Positions 46,678 to 56,533 of a stretch of DNA of 60,000 nucleotides are shown in pieces; position 1 is the stretch's first letter, and each line of letters begins with the position of its first letter. Location: positions 167,695,521 through 167,755,520 of the forward strand of contig NC_081406.1 in the NCBI RefSeq assembly GCF_030272615.1. Direction: 5' to 3'. The DNA is from Cryptomeria japonica. Taxonomy: Eukaryota > Streptophyta > Pinopsida > Cupressales > Cupressaceae. The translations under genes and the position numbers were made by a program. The notes beneath the pieces are model-generated. The model did no database searches, was not told where the DNA came from, and worked only from the letters and a program-made list of their open reading frames with translations.

Positions 46678-48167
46678 TGTTGGCATTGTGTTGTCATTGA
46701 TGTCAACCAGTATGGGATGACCACCGGTAGAAGATGTGTATGTGCAACACCTACTATGGAGAAGTACAGGATGTGATACCTTGGATATCACCTTATATTG
46801 TAGAACACCGGTAAGGTTAGGAGAGTATATCAAATGGACAAGGTGTTTGAGTGTTTGTTTGTGATGAAGAGGCGGAATGTTAACTGAATCACATCAGCAC
46901 TGGAAGAGAAGAATGAAGCGGTATGCTGTAAGGTTGCAGAACAACAAGACTCCCACTGGTTAAAGATGTAGTCATCATGTGAAGCATGACTGATAGTGAG
47001 TGTGCTCCCATCAGATCTACTGGTGAATTGAAGGAATGCCCTAAGTGCATGAGATCAAGGTTATGCACTAAACCAAAAGAGAAGGAATGATTGAGATGCC
47101 AGTATAGAGGAAGTGTGAAGTGTTTGTCACCTTGACAAACTGGTAAAGGAAGGAACAACATTGATCAGGAAGAAAGGCTGAGTAGATGCAAACATAGGAA
47201 TCTGACCTTATTGAAAGAAGATGGATTCTTGTGAAGGTTGATGACATGGTGTCACCAAGAGTGATAATTGGTATGTAAGTCCACCGGTAATATGAACAAG
47301 GTGCAGATCCAGAAGACTCTCACTCTATAGAATGAGCACACTTTGGATATACATTTCTGGAGACTAGTTTAGATGGTTCACCGATAGCTCAAGCAAAGTG
47401 TAGACATGAAGAGTTAACTGATATAATGAGAGATACTGGCAGGGTTAGTAGACCGATAGAGAAAAGGCACCGGTAGGGTGTTTGGTTGGTGATCCTATCT
47501 AGACCAACTTGAAGAGCCAAGTCAGTAGTTGGTTGATGTGAATGCCACATGGTTTCAAAGTGGCAAGCTTGCAAAGGTTGGAGATGTGCAGTGTTGAGTT
47601 AGGTATCTCAACAGGTGTGCATTAATTATGGATCCCGTGATTTGTGGATTGGATCTAATGTGCGTGGCATAAGGAAGAACAAATGACAGAGCAGAATCAG
47701 GGAGTTGTTGGCACCTGGATTGAAGCAAGAAGATTGGATTGAAAGAATACCTCGAGAAGGAAACATCAAAGGTATTAATAGTAGTTTGACAGATGTAGGT
47801 CAAGAAAAAGGATCGTGTTTCCCATATCTGGAAAACGTGTTTTAGAAGGTGCGAAAATGGCAGAGATGAACAAATCGACATCAAGGTGATAAGATTGTGC
47901 AAGATCTGATTGGATTTGGCTTGCCTCGTAGATGGTGAGGAAACCCTAATCACCCAAATTTTAAATTAGGATTTGATGGGAAAATAAGCTTGTAAGTGTA
48001 GCGTCCTAAAATTGCGACACTTGTAATTTCGACTGCATTTGGGTCTTCACGATGGCGATGCAACACGGAACCTGAATGGAGACCCCGAAACTTGTTCATG
48101 ACATCAAAAACTGCATTTTTCAGCACCCTGGCCTGATCCTCCTTACACCCTACTGTCCCGGGAGGTG

Positions 48168-48225
48168 GGACCATGGTGCCCAGCGCTCTGGTCCCCCAGG
48201 ACCATGGCACCCAGCACCCTGGTCC
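48168..48225 (+). repeat. Two 31-bp GGACC...GGTCC units, B 5' LTR
   Basis: The units at 48168-48194 and 48199-48225 each read GGACCATGG, a GC-rich centre, and CTGGTCC, and repeat every 31 bp. The 3' LTR has three such units (54727, 54758, 54789). Confidence 0.85.
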
Positions 48226-48348
48226 CTGGCCCTATTTTGGGCCCGGTCTCTTTTGGGGCTTCAAGTCTTTAAGTTTGCAAATTGGAAAATATTGTTTCCT
48301 GGTCGGCCCAAGGTCGGGAAAATAAGTCTATCAGCCCTAATTGACAAG

Positions 48349-48356
48349 TATATAAA
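48349..48356 (+). promoter_or_regulatory. TATA box of B 5' LTR
   Basis: GTATATAAAC. The same phrase occurs in the 3' LTR at 54939-54946. It lies about 125 bp downstream of the GGACC units, matching the spacing seen in A. Confidence 0.7.
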
Positions 48357-48821
48357 CTACATTTCCTCTCCCATTTGAAGAGGTCAAAAAGAGGAAATAA
48401 GAAAGAACAAAAGGCGAAAGCGATATTCAAGCATTCAAGCATTCCTTCAAGCAATTGAGCATTCTAAGTCTCCATTCAAGGCTAGGTGTTGCATTCAAGA
48501 CAAGGATTCAACCATTGAAGAGGAGATCACATACAACATACAACATACTACATACATTACACCTTCTCATGTAAGAATACAAACATTCTTACAACAAGGT
48601 ATCAGTACTTGTTTACATTACAAACATTTACATTTACAGCATTCTCATTTATTGGTTAATTCCAAAACCGGGGTTTGACCTAAAGGAAAACCCCTCATCC
48701 CTAACCCCCCAATCATCCTCTCTTTTCTGTGTGTAGGTTGCAGGTACGCGGTTGTAATTGAAGATCTGGAATCCTTGTGCAGAGACGAACAGATCCCCCT
48801 TCGTTTCGCGGATTTTTCGGA

Positions 48822-48851
48822 GGACCGTGTGCACGTCGGGCACCATCGTCC
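48822..48851. repeat. GGACC motif with GTGCAC, B 5' LTR R/U5
   Basis: GGACCGTGTGCAC to CATCGTCC. The outer GGAC/GTCC pairing is kept but the next two pairs are mismatched. Its partner in the 3' LTR is 55420-55449. Confidence 0.65.
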
Positions 48852-49221
48852 CGTCAACTTTCACTCAAATTTGCAGAACAGCACCGTCTCGACATTTTAC
48901 TGCTAATTCCAGGTCTGCAGCTTCATCCCATATCCCTATCTCTATTTATAAGCGAATCTTTCCTACTTTACATGCATTCCTAGTTCAATCTTTCTATCTA
49001 CATTCTTTACAAAAGAGGGTATCCTTGATGTCACAACCCTTGAAACTCATATAGAATCCAATCTTGCATTACGTGGGATTGGATCTTGTGGGTTTCAACC
49101 CCTTTTTTGAATGTAAAGTCTCTCCTAAGTGAAAACCATCAACCCTAGTGACTCTCCCTTCTCTCTCCTTGGAGTTAGGGAGGGGAGAACGACTAGGGTT
49201 CAATTTTTCCGCTTTACATTT

Positions 49222-49240
49222 TGGTGAACCCGACGTGAAC
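49222..49240 (+). other. PBS of B
   Basis: TGGTGAACCCGACGTGAAC, three bases after the LTR end. It is identical to that of A. Confidence 0.9.
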
Positions 49241-49576
49241 ATCCTCATTCTGATTATTCATGGTTAGATCTGAAAATTTTGCTTCCTTAATTACATTTCC
49301 ATGTTTGATCTTTTGCAAATTTTAGGGGTTGGTTGCATAAAAACCCTAAGAATTTTCTTTTTAGTAATTAAACTTGTGAAATGTTTAATTGTTAATGCTT
49401 GTTTCAGATCTACCCTTCTATTGCAAATTGTCAATTCATATTTGTGCTTTAATTCTGAAAATTAAGTGGTTAAATGTCAAAACCCTAATTTTTAAGACCT
49501 TCTTGATTCAACCTTTGACTGATAATTTCACTAATCAAAACACCTCCAAATCGGCTGTAACTTTGGATTCCGCAAT

Positions 49577-49683
49577 AAAATCACAATATCTTTCATCCCT
49601 GAAAATTTGGAAAAAAGTTGCGAAGACCGTGTGCACCCCGAGTGCCCTCGTCCCCGACATTTTTTCTGAAATTTCGGGAGCTA
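49577..49683 (+). repeat. Leader repeat 1 of B (hairpin-forming)
   Basis: About 107 nt, matching 50198-50306. It includes TTTCATCCCTGAAAATTT, GTGCAC at 49631-49636, and the closing CGTCC near 49649. The arms pair less well than in copy 2. Confidence 0.75.
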
Positions 49684-50197
49684 GATCTTACTGTATTTTT
49701 CTGCTAAAATCCAGAATCTTGGTTGATTTTATCAATTTTAACACTTTCAAAATTAAATTTAAAGTTGGCCTAGCGCTTGCTTGGATTGAGGCTTCTAATC
49801 ATTCAAAAATTGTTGAAATTGAAATTTGTATCAAAATTGTGTTTCTTACTGTCCTAAATCTGAAAAGTGTGTTGGCATTCATTCAAAATTTCAGTGTTTT
49901 ATTCAAATTTTTGTAGTTTGTGACATTTGAAATTAAGTGTTTAATTGCAACAACTTTGATTTCCACTTTCAAATTTGAATTTTGCATGAAATCGAGTCAA
50001 CTTTTAAATTTCAAAACTTGCATTGCTTTCAGCATTCCCTCTAAAATCATAAAATTCAAAATTTCAGTTTCCCTCTCTTTTTCAAAATTCAAATTTTGCA
50101 TTTTTCAACAATCTTGGTAGGGTTCAATTTTGAGATTGCAACTTTAATTTGGCCTATCTACAGATCATAAAATCACTCAATTTTTTCAGATTAGCTT

Positions 50198-50306
50198 TAA
50201 AATCATCATAACTTTCATCCCTGAAAATTTTGAAAAAAGTTGCGAGGACCGTGTGCACTCCGTTCGCCACGGTCCCGGACATTTTTTTCTGAAATTTCGG
50301 GAGATT
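50198..50306 (+). repeat. Leader repeat 2 of B (strong hairpin)
   Basis: Second copy of the leader repeat. Positions 50223-50253 and 50268-50298 form imperfect 31-nt arms. The inner 8 bp, GGACCGTG/CACGGTCC, pair perfectly around a 14-nt loop. GTGCAC lies at 50253-50258. It sits 130-180 nt before the gag ATG. Confidence 0.8.
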
Positions 50307-50404
50307 GTCCTGATTGCATTTAACAGCTTAAATCTAGGAGATTGGCTGATTTTATTGAAATTTGCTACCTCTAAAATTCAAAATCTTCTCTCTCTCTTTA
50401 GTGC

Positions 50405-53400
50405 ATGAGTTTTACAACAATAAGCCCTACTTACACTATTCCCGTTAGACGAAGCCTTAGAATTAAGTCTTTCCAAGGTGTAATTACCAAGGAGATGGAA
50501 CCTAATTTGAATGGCCTTTTTAACGAGGACATGGGTAATTCCTCTAATCCTCTTAATGATGAAGAAGCTCTCCATGAGGTTTCTGTAGAACAACTTTCAA
50601 AATTGGATAACCAATTTGATGATTTTCAACAATGGATGTCTCAAGAATACCCCGATAGTCAAGCTCTTCCTTTAATTGAGGGTCTAAAACGTATGGTTCA
50701 AAGTGATAAGAATGGAATTGATATTTTGCGTGGTATTGCACACATTGTGGATTTGAATGTGATGCCTATGAAAATTTGTGCCGAAACTTTAGGTTATACA
50801 CAACCTCCTACTCAAGTTAATCATTCTATTCCTTTGACAACTTCTATTGCTAGTATACCTACTTTTACATCAAACATAATGACTACTTCAATACAAGACA
50901 TTCCTCCTATGATCACAAGTCATGGGGGCAATCCTTCTTCTTCAATCAACCCTCTTCCTCCATTCAATCCGACTTCTTCATTCATTCCTTCAATGAGTGT
51001 CCCTATTATATCTCCAACAATGAACATGACACAAGGGGGCAATTCATTTAACCCTTCCATTCCTATGACTAACTATCATAGTGTCCCACCACCTTACTCT
51101 CTACCTTCTTTCAATAACATAACACCTCCATCACAATCTAACACGTCTAATATGAACTCTTCGACTAAAGTGACCATTAACAATCTTGCACAAACTGTCT
51201 CTTCTTTATAGCAACAAATTGCCTCTATGAATCAATCTAAGTTTAGTGTGCCCACATTCGATGTTGTGAGCCCACTTTCTCTTGACATTGTTCAAGCTAT
51301 CCCCCCTAAACATGTTGAAATTCTGCATTTGGAGCTTTATAATGGTAAGGGTGATCCTCTAACACATGTTAAGACCTTTCAAACAATATGTACTGATTTT
51401 GCTTATGACCAAAGGTTGCTTGCAAAACTGTTTACTAGAACATTAAGAGATAAAGCCCTACAATGGTATTGCTCGTTGCCTTCTTATTCTATTACTTCTT
51501 TTGAACAACTTGCAAATGCTTTCATTCAACAATTTCAAAACAATATAAGTCCTAAAGTTAATTTGATTGATTTAATGCATTGTAAACAAGGTGTTAAAGA
51601 AAAAGTGACTGATTTCATTGGTAGATATAAGCATTTGTATGCTCAAATTTCTTTTCCAGTGCCTGACAATGATATTCAAAGAATCTTTATTTCTAATTTA
51701 CAAAAAGATATTAGAGAAAAACTTCTATTTTCTGAGTTTACTTCTTTCCAATAGTTGTGCGCAACTCTTCACAATTATCAACTGACTGTGAGTCAAATGG
51801 AAAAAGCAAATCCTATGGCTCTGAGTGATAAGGGTGATAGTAGTCAACAACCATTTGGGAAGTTTAAACCGAACAGAGAGTCCATTAAATTCAATGAAAA
51901 CATCATCAACAACAATGTGAATGCGGCATCAGGTGTGCCTCCTATTTCTAAGTTTTTCAAGAAAGAAAGAAAGTTTACTCCTTTGAATGAATCATTGCAT
52001 AGTATTATGAATAAGTTATTGGAACAAAATGTGCTTACTCTTCCTCCTATAAGGCAAATAGACCCTGCAAAGATTAACTCACCCTATTTTGATAACAAAT
52101 CTTTTTGTCAATTTCATCATCATTCTGGGCATGATACTGAAAAATGTTTTGCTTTAAAGGGTAAAATTCAAGATTTGATTGATAATAATACTATCTCTAT
52201 TTCTGGTGTGAATGTTAAAGGCAATACATCTGTAGCTCCTCCTAACCAAAATCTTAAGATTTTTACTGATCCATTACCTTCTCATACCTCTAATGTGATT
52301 GATACTACTGATTCCTCTGTCTCACCTGATGATCTTGTGTCTATGATTCCGAATGTGATTAACTTTGTAGAGCAGCAGAAAATCCCTAAAGAACCTTCCA
52401 TCACCTTTGATTCTAGTGAAACTATCAGGGCACCTGATGGTCCTTTATATATAGTTGCAAAAGTCAAGAATACACCTTGCCGTGGAGTGCTTATTGATCC
52501 TTCTTGTATGGTTAATATCATTACTGAAGAATTTCTTTTTACTTTGCAATTGAATCAAGTGATCTATGATGAAACAAATGTGGTTGTGAAACTATTTGAT
52601 GCATTTTCTTCTCCTGCAATTGGTTCTATTACATTACCTATTGAGGTCCATAACAAATCCGTTGATGTGGACTTTGCTATTATTCCAACATCCGAACAAT
52701 TTCGTGTGAAGCTAGGCTATCCTTGGCTATCTTCCATGAAAGCTATTGCTTCTCCGATTCACAAGTGTTTGAAATTTCCCCATAATGGTGAAGTTGTTAC
52801 TATCAATCATAGTCTATTTAAACCAGCTGAAAGAACTTCTAGCGTTCCTATTGATTATTTTTGGCCTAAACAATTCCAATCTCTTCCTCCGCGAAGTGAT
52901 CATCTTTTTAAATCTTATCAAAAGTGGAAAAAAGATATGATCCTATCTCTAAGTGAACCTAGAACACCCAGACTTGACATTCCTATCATTCTTGAGAAGG
53001 AATTTCTTCCTTTGAAAGATAAAACTAATGTCTTTCCTCAAGAAGATTCCCAACCCATCCCTATGGATGTGACTATGCCTATATCTAATAAACTTCCTAA
53101 AAGTAGACCTACACCTCCTCGTCATGATGGACTTGGTCTCCTTCCTAAACCAAATATTCCTCCCTTATATGGAGCAGTTCCTCCTCCTTCCTCTTATGGA
53201 GAGAAGAGACCTTCCTCTTCTCCTATTGTTCAACCTAAGAGACCACAACCTAAACACCCAAGTGAAAAGGATGAGAACATTCCTCCTCCTCAATCTTCTC
53301 AACTTCCTACTAAGACTGGACGAAATCGTTCTGCACGTGAACGCCGACGAAAGCGTCATCTTAGAGCTCAGGCAGCTGCTTCTCAAATTTTGCAATCCCC

Positions 53401-53815
53401 AAAAACACCTTCAACTAATATTATTCCATTTTCTCCTCAGCTGACGATTGAGCCGAAATCTCCTAAACATAAGATGCATGATGGTCTTGATCCTGTGCGA
53501 GTTAAAGATCCTATTTTTATAAATCTTGATGATGATATAGATGAAAATGTTGTTCATGATGAAAATGTTACTCCTGTTCATTCTGATAGTGAATATGAAT
53601 ATGTTGATGTTGATAACCATCTATCTAACGAATTTTCTAAAGCACTTATCCTAGCTCCTAGACAAGAACAAAGTGGCATGGGGTATGAACATAGCCCTTG
53701 TTTGGATCTTGTGATAGCTCCATCTGCTGTGTTGGATGTTCCTCCTCTAGAGTGTTTCCTACCTTCCCAAAATATTGATCAGCAAGATCGGGGGGTAGAT
53801 GACGTGCTAGACTAG
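50405..53815 (+). CDS. Gag-protease ORF of element B (two in-frame TAGs)
   Basis: From ATG 50405 one frame runs 1,137 codons to 53815, interrupted by TAG at 51209-51211 and 51752-51754. The N-terminus is a low-complexity, proline/serine-rich region. A Ty3-type Gag core follows at 51290-51750 (LELYNGKGDPLTHVKTFQT, LRDKALQWYCSLP, FIGRYKHL). A C/H-rich knuckle-like motif is CQFHHHSGHDTEKC (near 52107). The protease-like domain (52435-52830: YIVAKVKNTPCRGVLIDPSC, VKLGYPWLSSMKAI) has DPS in place of DTG/DSG and may be inactive. A proline-rich region then leads to an arginine-rich motif (RSARERRRKRHLRAQ, near 53330) and an acidic tail (DLDDDIDENVVHDE region). The tail continues to a TAG at the end, with no RT. 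The stops look like CAG to TAG decay. Confidence 0.8.
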
Positions 53816-54540
53816 TTCATTAGCATAGCAGACTCTCTCCTCCTCTCTTTTGTTATTTCTTCTATGTGTTATTCTCATTCTTCTATTTGTTGTCCTTAGT
53901 GTTGTCTACTTGAGGACGATGCAAAACATTGAGATCTCTTTTGGTCTCTCTCATGTTGACTCAAAAGACACATGTGTTCCCTTCTTCTAGGTGACCTTCC
54001 TTGATTGGGGAATGGAGAACAATTATGCATACATACATATGATATACATGAATTATCATACAGCATACTGACCCCGAGGAAAGCGAAGTCACCTTGTGCT
54101 TTGTATTTTGTGTCTATTATCCTTGGGCTTATCTCACACTTGGGGGCTAAATCCTTGTGATAACATTCTCCTTTCTCATTTCTTATATGTATCACTACCT
54201 TAAAGCAATCACCCCCGATGAGGCATGTGCGATCGCTTTAACGTAGGGGGGCATACATCCCGTTCATATCTTTTCAAGATACTTGAAAATTTCTTGACAA
54301 ATTTAGCTTTGCCTTGAAAATTTTTGATATCTTTCTTGCATGACTCATAGTGAGGGAACCTTACTACTGACAGTCATGGTTCTCCCTCGTGATCTTCCCT
54401 TTTACTTTGTCAATCGAAGTCGTAAGATCCTTAGTCCACTGGGGGCTTGGTGTATCTTTCCTCCTTGACGTGGTGAAAGTTTTTCAATGTTGTTTCCTTG
54501 TACTTTACCGGAAGTATGAGCGTACGCTTATACTCCCGCT
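53816..54540 (+). other. 3' untranslated region of B
   Basis: About 725 bp between the ORF stop and the polypurine tract, with no coding potential and no RT remnant. Confidence 0.6.
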
Positions 54541-54555
54541 AAAGTGGGGGCTAAA
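54541..54555 (+). other. Polypurine tract of B
   Basis: AAAGTGGGGGCTAAA just before TGTAGC. Identical to that of A. Confidence 0.85.
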
Positions 54556-54726
54556 TGTAGCATCCTAAAATTGCGACACTTGCAATTTTGACTACATTTG
54601 GGTCTTCACAATGGTGATGCAACACGGAACCTAAATGGAGACCCCGAAACTTGTTCATGACATCAAAAACTGCATTTTTCAGCACCCTGGCTTGATCCTC
54701 CTTGCACCCTGCTGTCCCGGGAGGTG

Positions 54727-54815
54727 GGACCATGGCGCCCAGCACCCTGGTCCTTCAAGACTAGGGCACCCAGTGTCCTGGTCCCCCAGGACCATGGCAC
54801 CCAGCGCCCTGGTCC
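54727..54815 (+). repeat. Three 31-bp GGACC units, B 3' LTR
   Basis: Units at 54727-54753, 54758-54784 (diverged) and 54789-54815. Confidence 0.85.
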
Positions 54816-55419
54816 CTGGCCCTATTTTGGGCCCGGTCTCTTTTGGGGCTTCGGGTCTTTAAGTTTGCAAATTGGAAAATATTGTTTCCTGGTCGGCCCA
54901 AGGTCGGGAAAATCAGTCTATTAGCCCTAATTGACAAGTATATAAACTACATTTCCTCTCCCATTTGAAGAGGTCAAAAAGAGGAAATAAGAAAGAACAA
55001 AAGGCGAAAGCGATATTCAAGCATTCAAGCATTCAAGCATTCCTTCAAGCAATTGAGCATTCTAAGTCTCCATTCAAGGCTAGGTGTTGCATTAAAGACA
55101 AGGATTCAACCATTGAAGAGGAGATCACATACAACATACAACATACTACATACATTACACCTTCGCATGTAAGAATACAAACATTCTTACAACAAGGTAT
55201 CAGTACTTGTTTACATTACAAACATTTACATTTACAGCATTCTCATTTCTTGGTTAATTCCAAAACTGGGGTTTGACCTAAAGGAAAACCCCTCATCCCT
55301 AACCCCCCAATCATCCTCTCTTTTCTATGTGTAGGTTGCAGGTACACAGCTGTAATTGAAGATCTAGAATCCTTGTGCAGAGACAAACAGATCCCCCTTC
55401 ATTTCGCGGATTTTTCGGA

Positions 55420-55449
55420 GGACCGTGTGCACGCCGGGCGCCATCGTCC
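55420..55449. repeat. GGACC motif with GTGCAC, B 3' LTR
   Basis: Same as 48822-48851 with two substitutions. GTGCAC is at 55427-55432. Confidence 0.65.
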
Positions 55450-56533
55450 CGTCAACTTTCGCTCAAATTTGCAGAACAGCACCGTCTTGACATTTTACTG
55501 CTAATTCCAGGTCCGCAGCTTCATCCCATATCCCTATCTCTGTTTATAAGTGAATCTTTCCTACTTTACATGCATTCCTAGTTCAATCTTTCTATCTACA
55601 TTCTTTACAAAAGAGGGTATCCTTGATGTCACAACCCTTGAAACTCATATAGAATCCAATCTTGCATTGCGTGGGATTGGATCTTGCGGGTTTCAACCCC
55701 TCTTTTGAATGTAAAGTCTCTCCTAAGTGAAAACCATCAACCCTAGTGACTCTCCCTTCTCTCTCCTTGGAGTTGGGGAGGGGAGAATGACTAGGGTTCG
55801 ATTTTTCCGCTTTACAGTAAGTATGAAGGCCAAAGATATTGTTCACTGCTACTTAAAGAGAAGATCATAGTGCTAATACGAAGTGGGATACTTCTGCAAG
55901 AAAGAGAAAATCAGCCAAGTGCTCAATGAGCATCTGAGAGAAGTGAGTGAGAAAGAGGGAGAACCTGGTTGAAGGAATCAACTAGTTGGAGGGAAGAACC
56001 GATAGTGTTCATACCAGTCAAGAAGAAGTGAAGGAGGCTGCAGAGAAGGTAGACAGAGAAGCAATAGGTGAAGAGTAGCGAGAGAAGTGAGCCAGTGTAG
56101 AAGAGAAAGTATCTCACTGACCGAGTAAGATATATGACAAGGTTGCAAGATTCACTTGTAACAAGACAAATACTTTTCTAATTAAAGTTATCTTAGGGTT
56201 TGCTAAGTTGTAGCTTAGTGCAGGGGTTGGTGCTCCTTGGGTTGGTGCCCTAAAATTTGTAATAGTGTTTTTCATTGTGAGGTTGGATTGGAGCAGTAGA
56301 CTCCAGCAGCATTGCTCACTGAGGTTTTTCCCATCTTGGGTTTTCCTTTTATATGCTAGTGTTATGAGATATCCCTTGTGTGATTGCTTTTTTGTTAGTC
56401 TTCTAACTAACCGATAAGTCTGCATTGAGTTAGATCTATCAACCAATATGCTCTCATAGAATTGCTAAATAGAATAAGTGAGAGAACCACTGATTCACCC
56501 CCTCCCCCTCTTAGTGGTGCATTATGTCTAACA

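Larger units (their letters stand above)
47997..49218 (+). repeat. 5' LTR of B
   Basis: TGTAGCGTCC to GCTTTACA, 1,222 bp. U3 has two 31-bp GGACC units (48168-48225). The TATA box is at 48349-48356 and an R/U5 GGACC motif is at 48822-48851. Confidence 0.95.
49241..50404 (+). other. Leader between PBS and gag of B
   Basis: AT-rich, with no ORF that looks coding. Its notable content is the two 107-nt hairpin repeats. Confidence 0.6.
47997..55816 (+). mobile_element. Element B: gag-protease Ty3-type element without RT
   Basis: It is flanked by GTAAG on both sides. LTRs are 47997-49218 and 54556-55816, PBS 49222-49240, a 1.16-kb leader, one ORF (50405-53815, two in-frame TAGs), about 740 bp of 3' sequence, and polypurine tract 54541-54555. 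There is no RT, RNase H or integrase. It is the innermost element of the nest and, by LTR similarity, young. It shares PBS, polypurine tract and LTR start with element A. Confidence 0.93.
54556..55816 (+). repeat. 3' LTR of B
   Basis: TGTAGCATCC to GCTTTACA, 1,261 bp. It differs from the 5' LTR by one extra 31-bp GGACC unit, one extra CAAGCATT-type unit near 55020, and a few substitutions. Confidence 0.95.
41565..56533 (+). mobile_element. Element D: gag-only Sirevirus-like copia element
   Basis: It is flanked by AGCTT at 41560-41564 and 56534-56538. The 5' LTR is 41565-43593, the PBS 43596-43608, a broken gag 43667-45631 and the 3' LTR 46678-56533, split by element B. Between gag and the 3' LTR are only about 1 kb with five purine tracts and no protease, integrase or RT. 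The LTR start TGTTGGCATTGTGTTGTCATTG and tract AAAGGGGGAGATTG are Sirevirus-like. It must have been copied by another element's enzymes. Confidence 0.92.
46678..56533 (+). repeat. 3' LTR of D, split by B
   Basis: Left piece 46678-47996 and right piece 55822-56533 together match 41565-43593. The GTAAG duplication (47992-47996 and 55817-55821) marks the B insertion. It falls within the TATA-like phrase of the LTR. Confidence 0.92.

Noticed and set aside
48168-48225. The GGACC units as a CRISPR-like array
   Set aside because: Only two or three units with 4-bp gaps in a plant LTR. They form a 31-bp minisatellite, not repeats separated by unique spacers.
51209-51754. The two TAGs in the B ORF as programmed readthrough or recoding
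   Set aside because: Both sit inside Gag, not at a gag-pol junction, and a Gln codon fits each context. Decay is simpler, though family data could reverse this.
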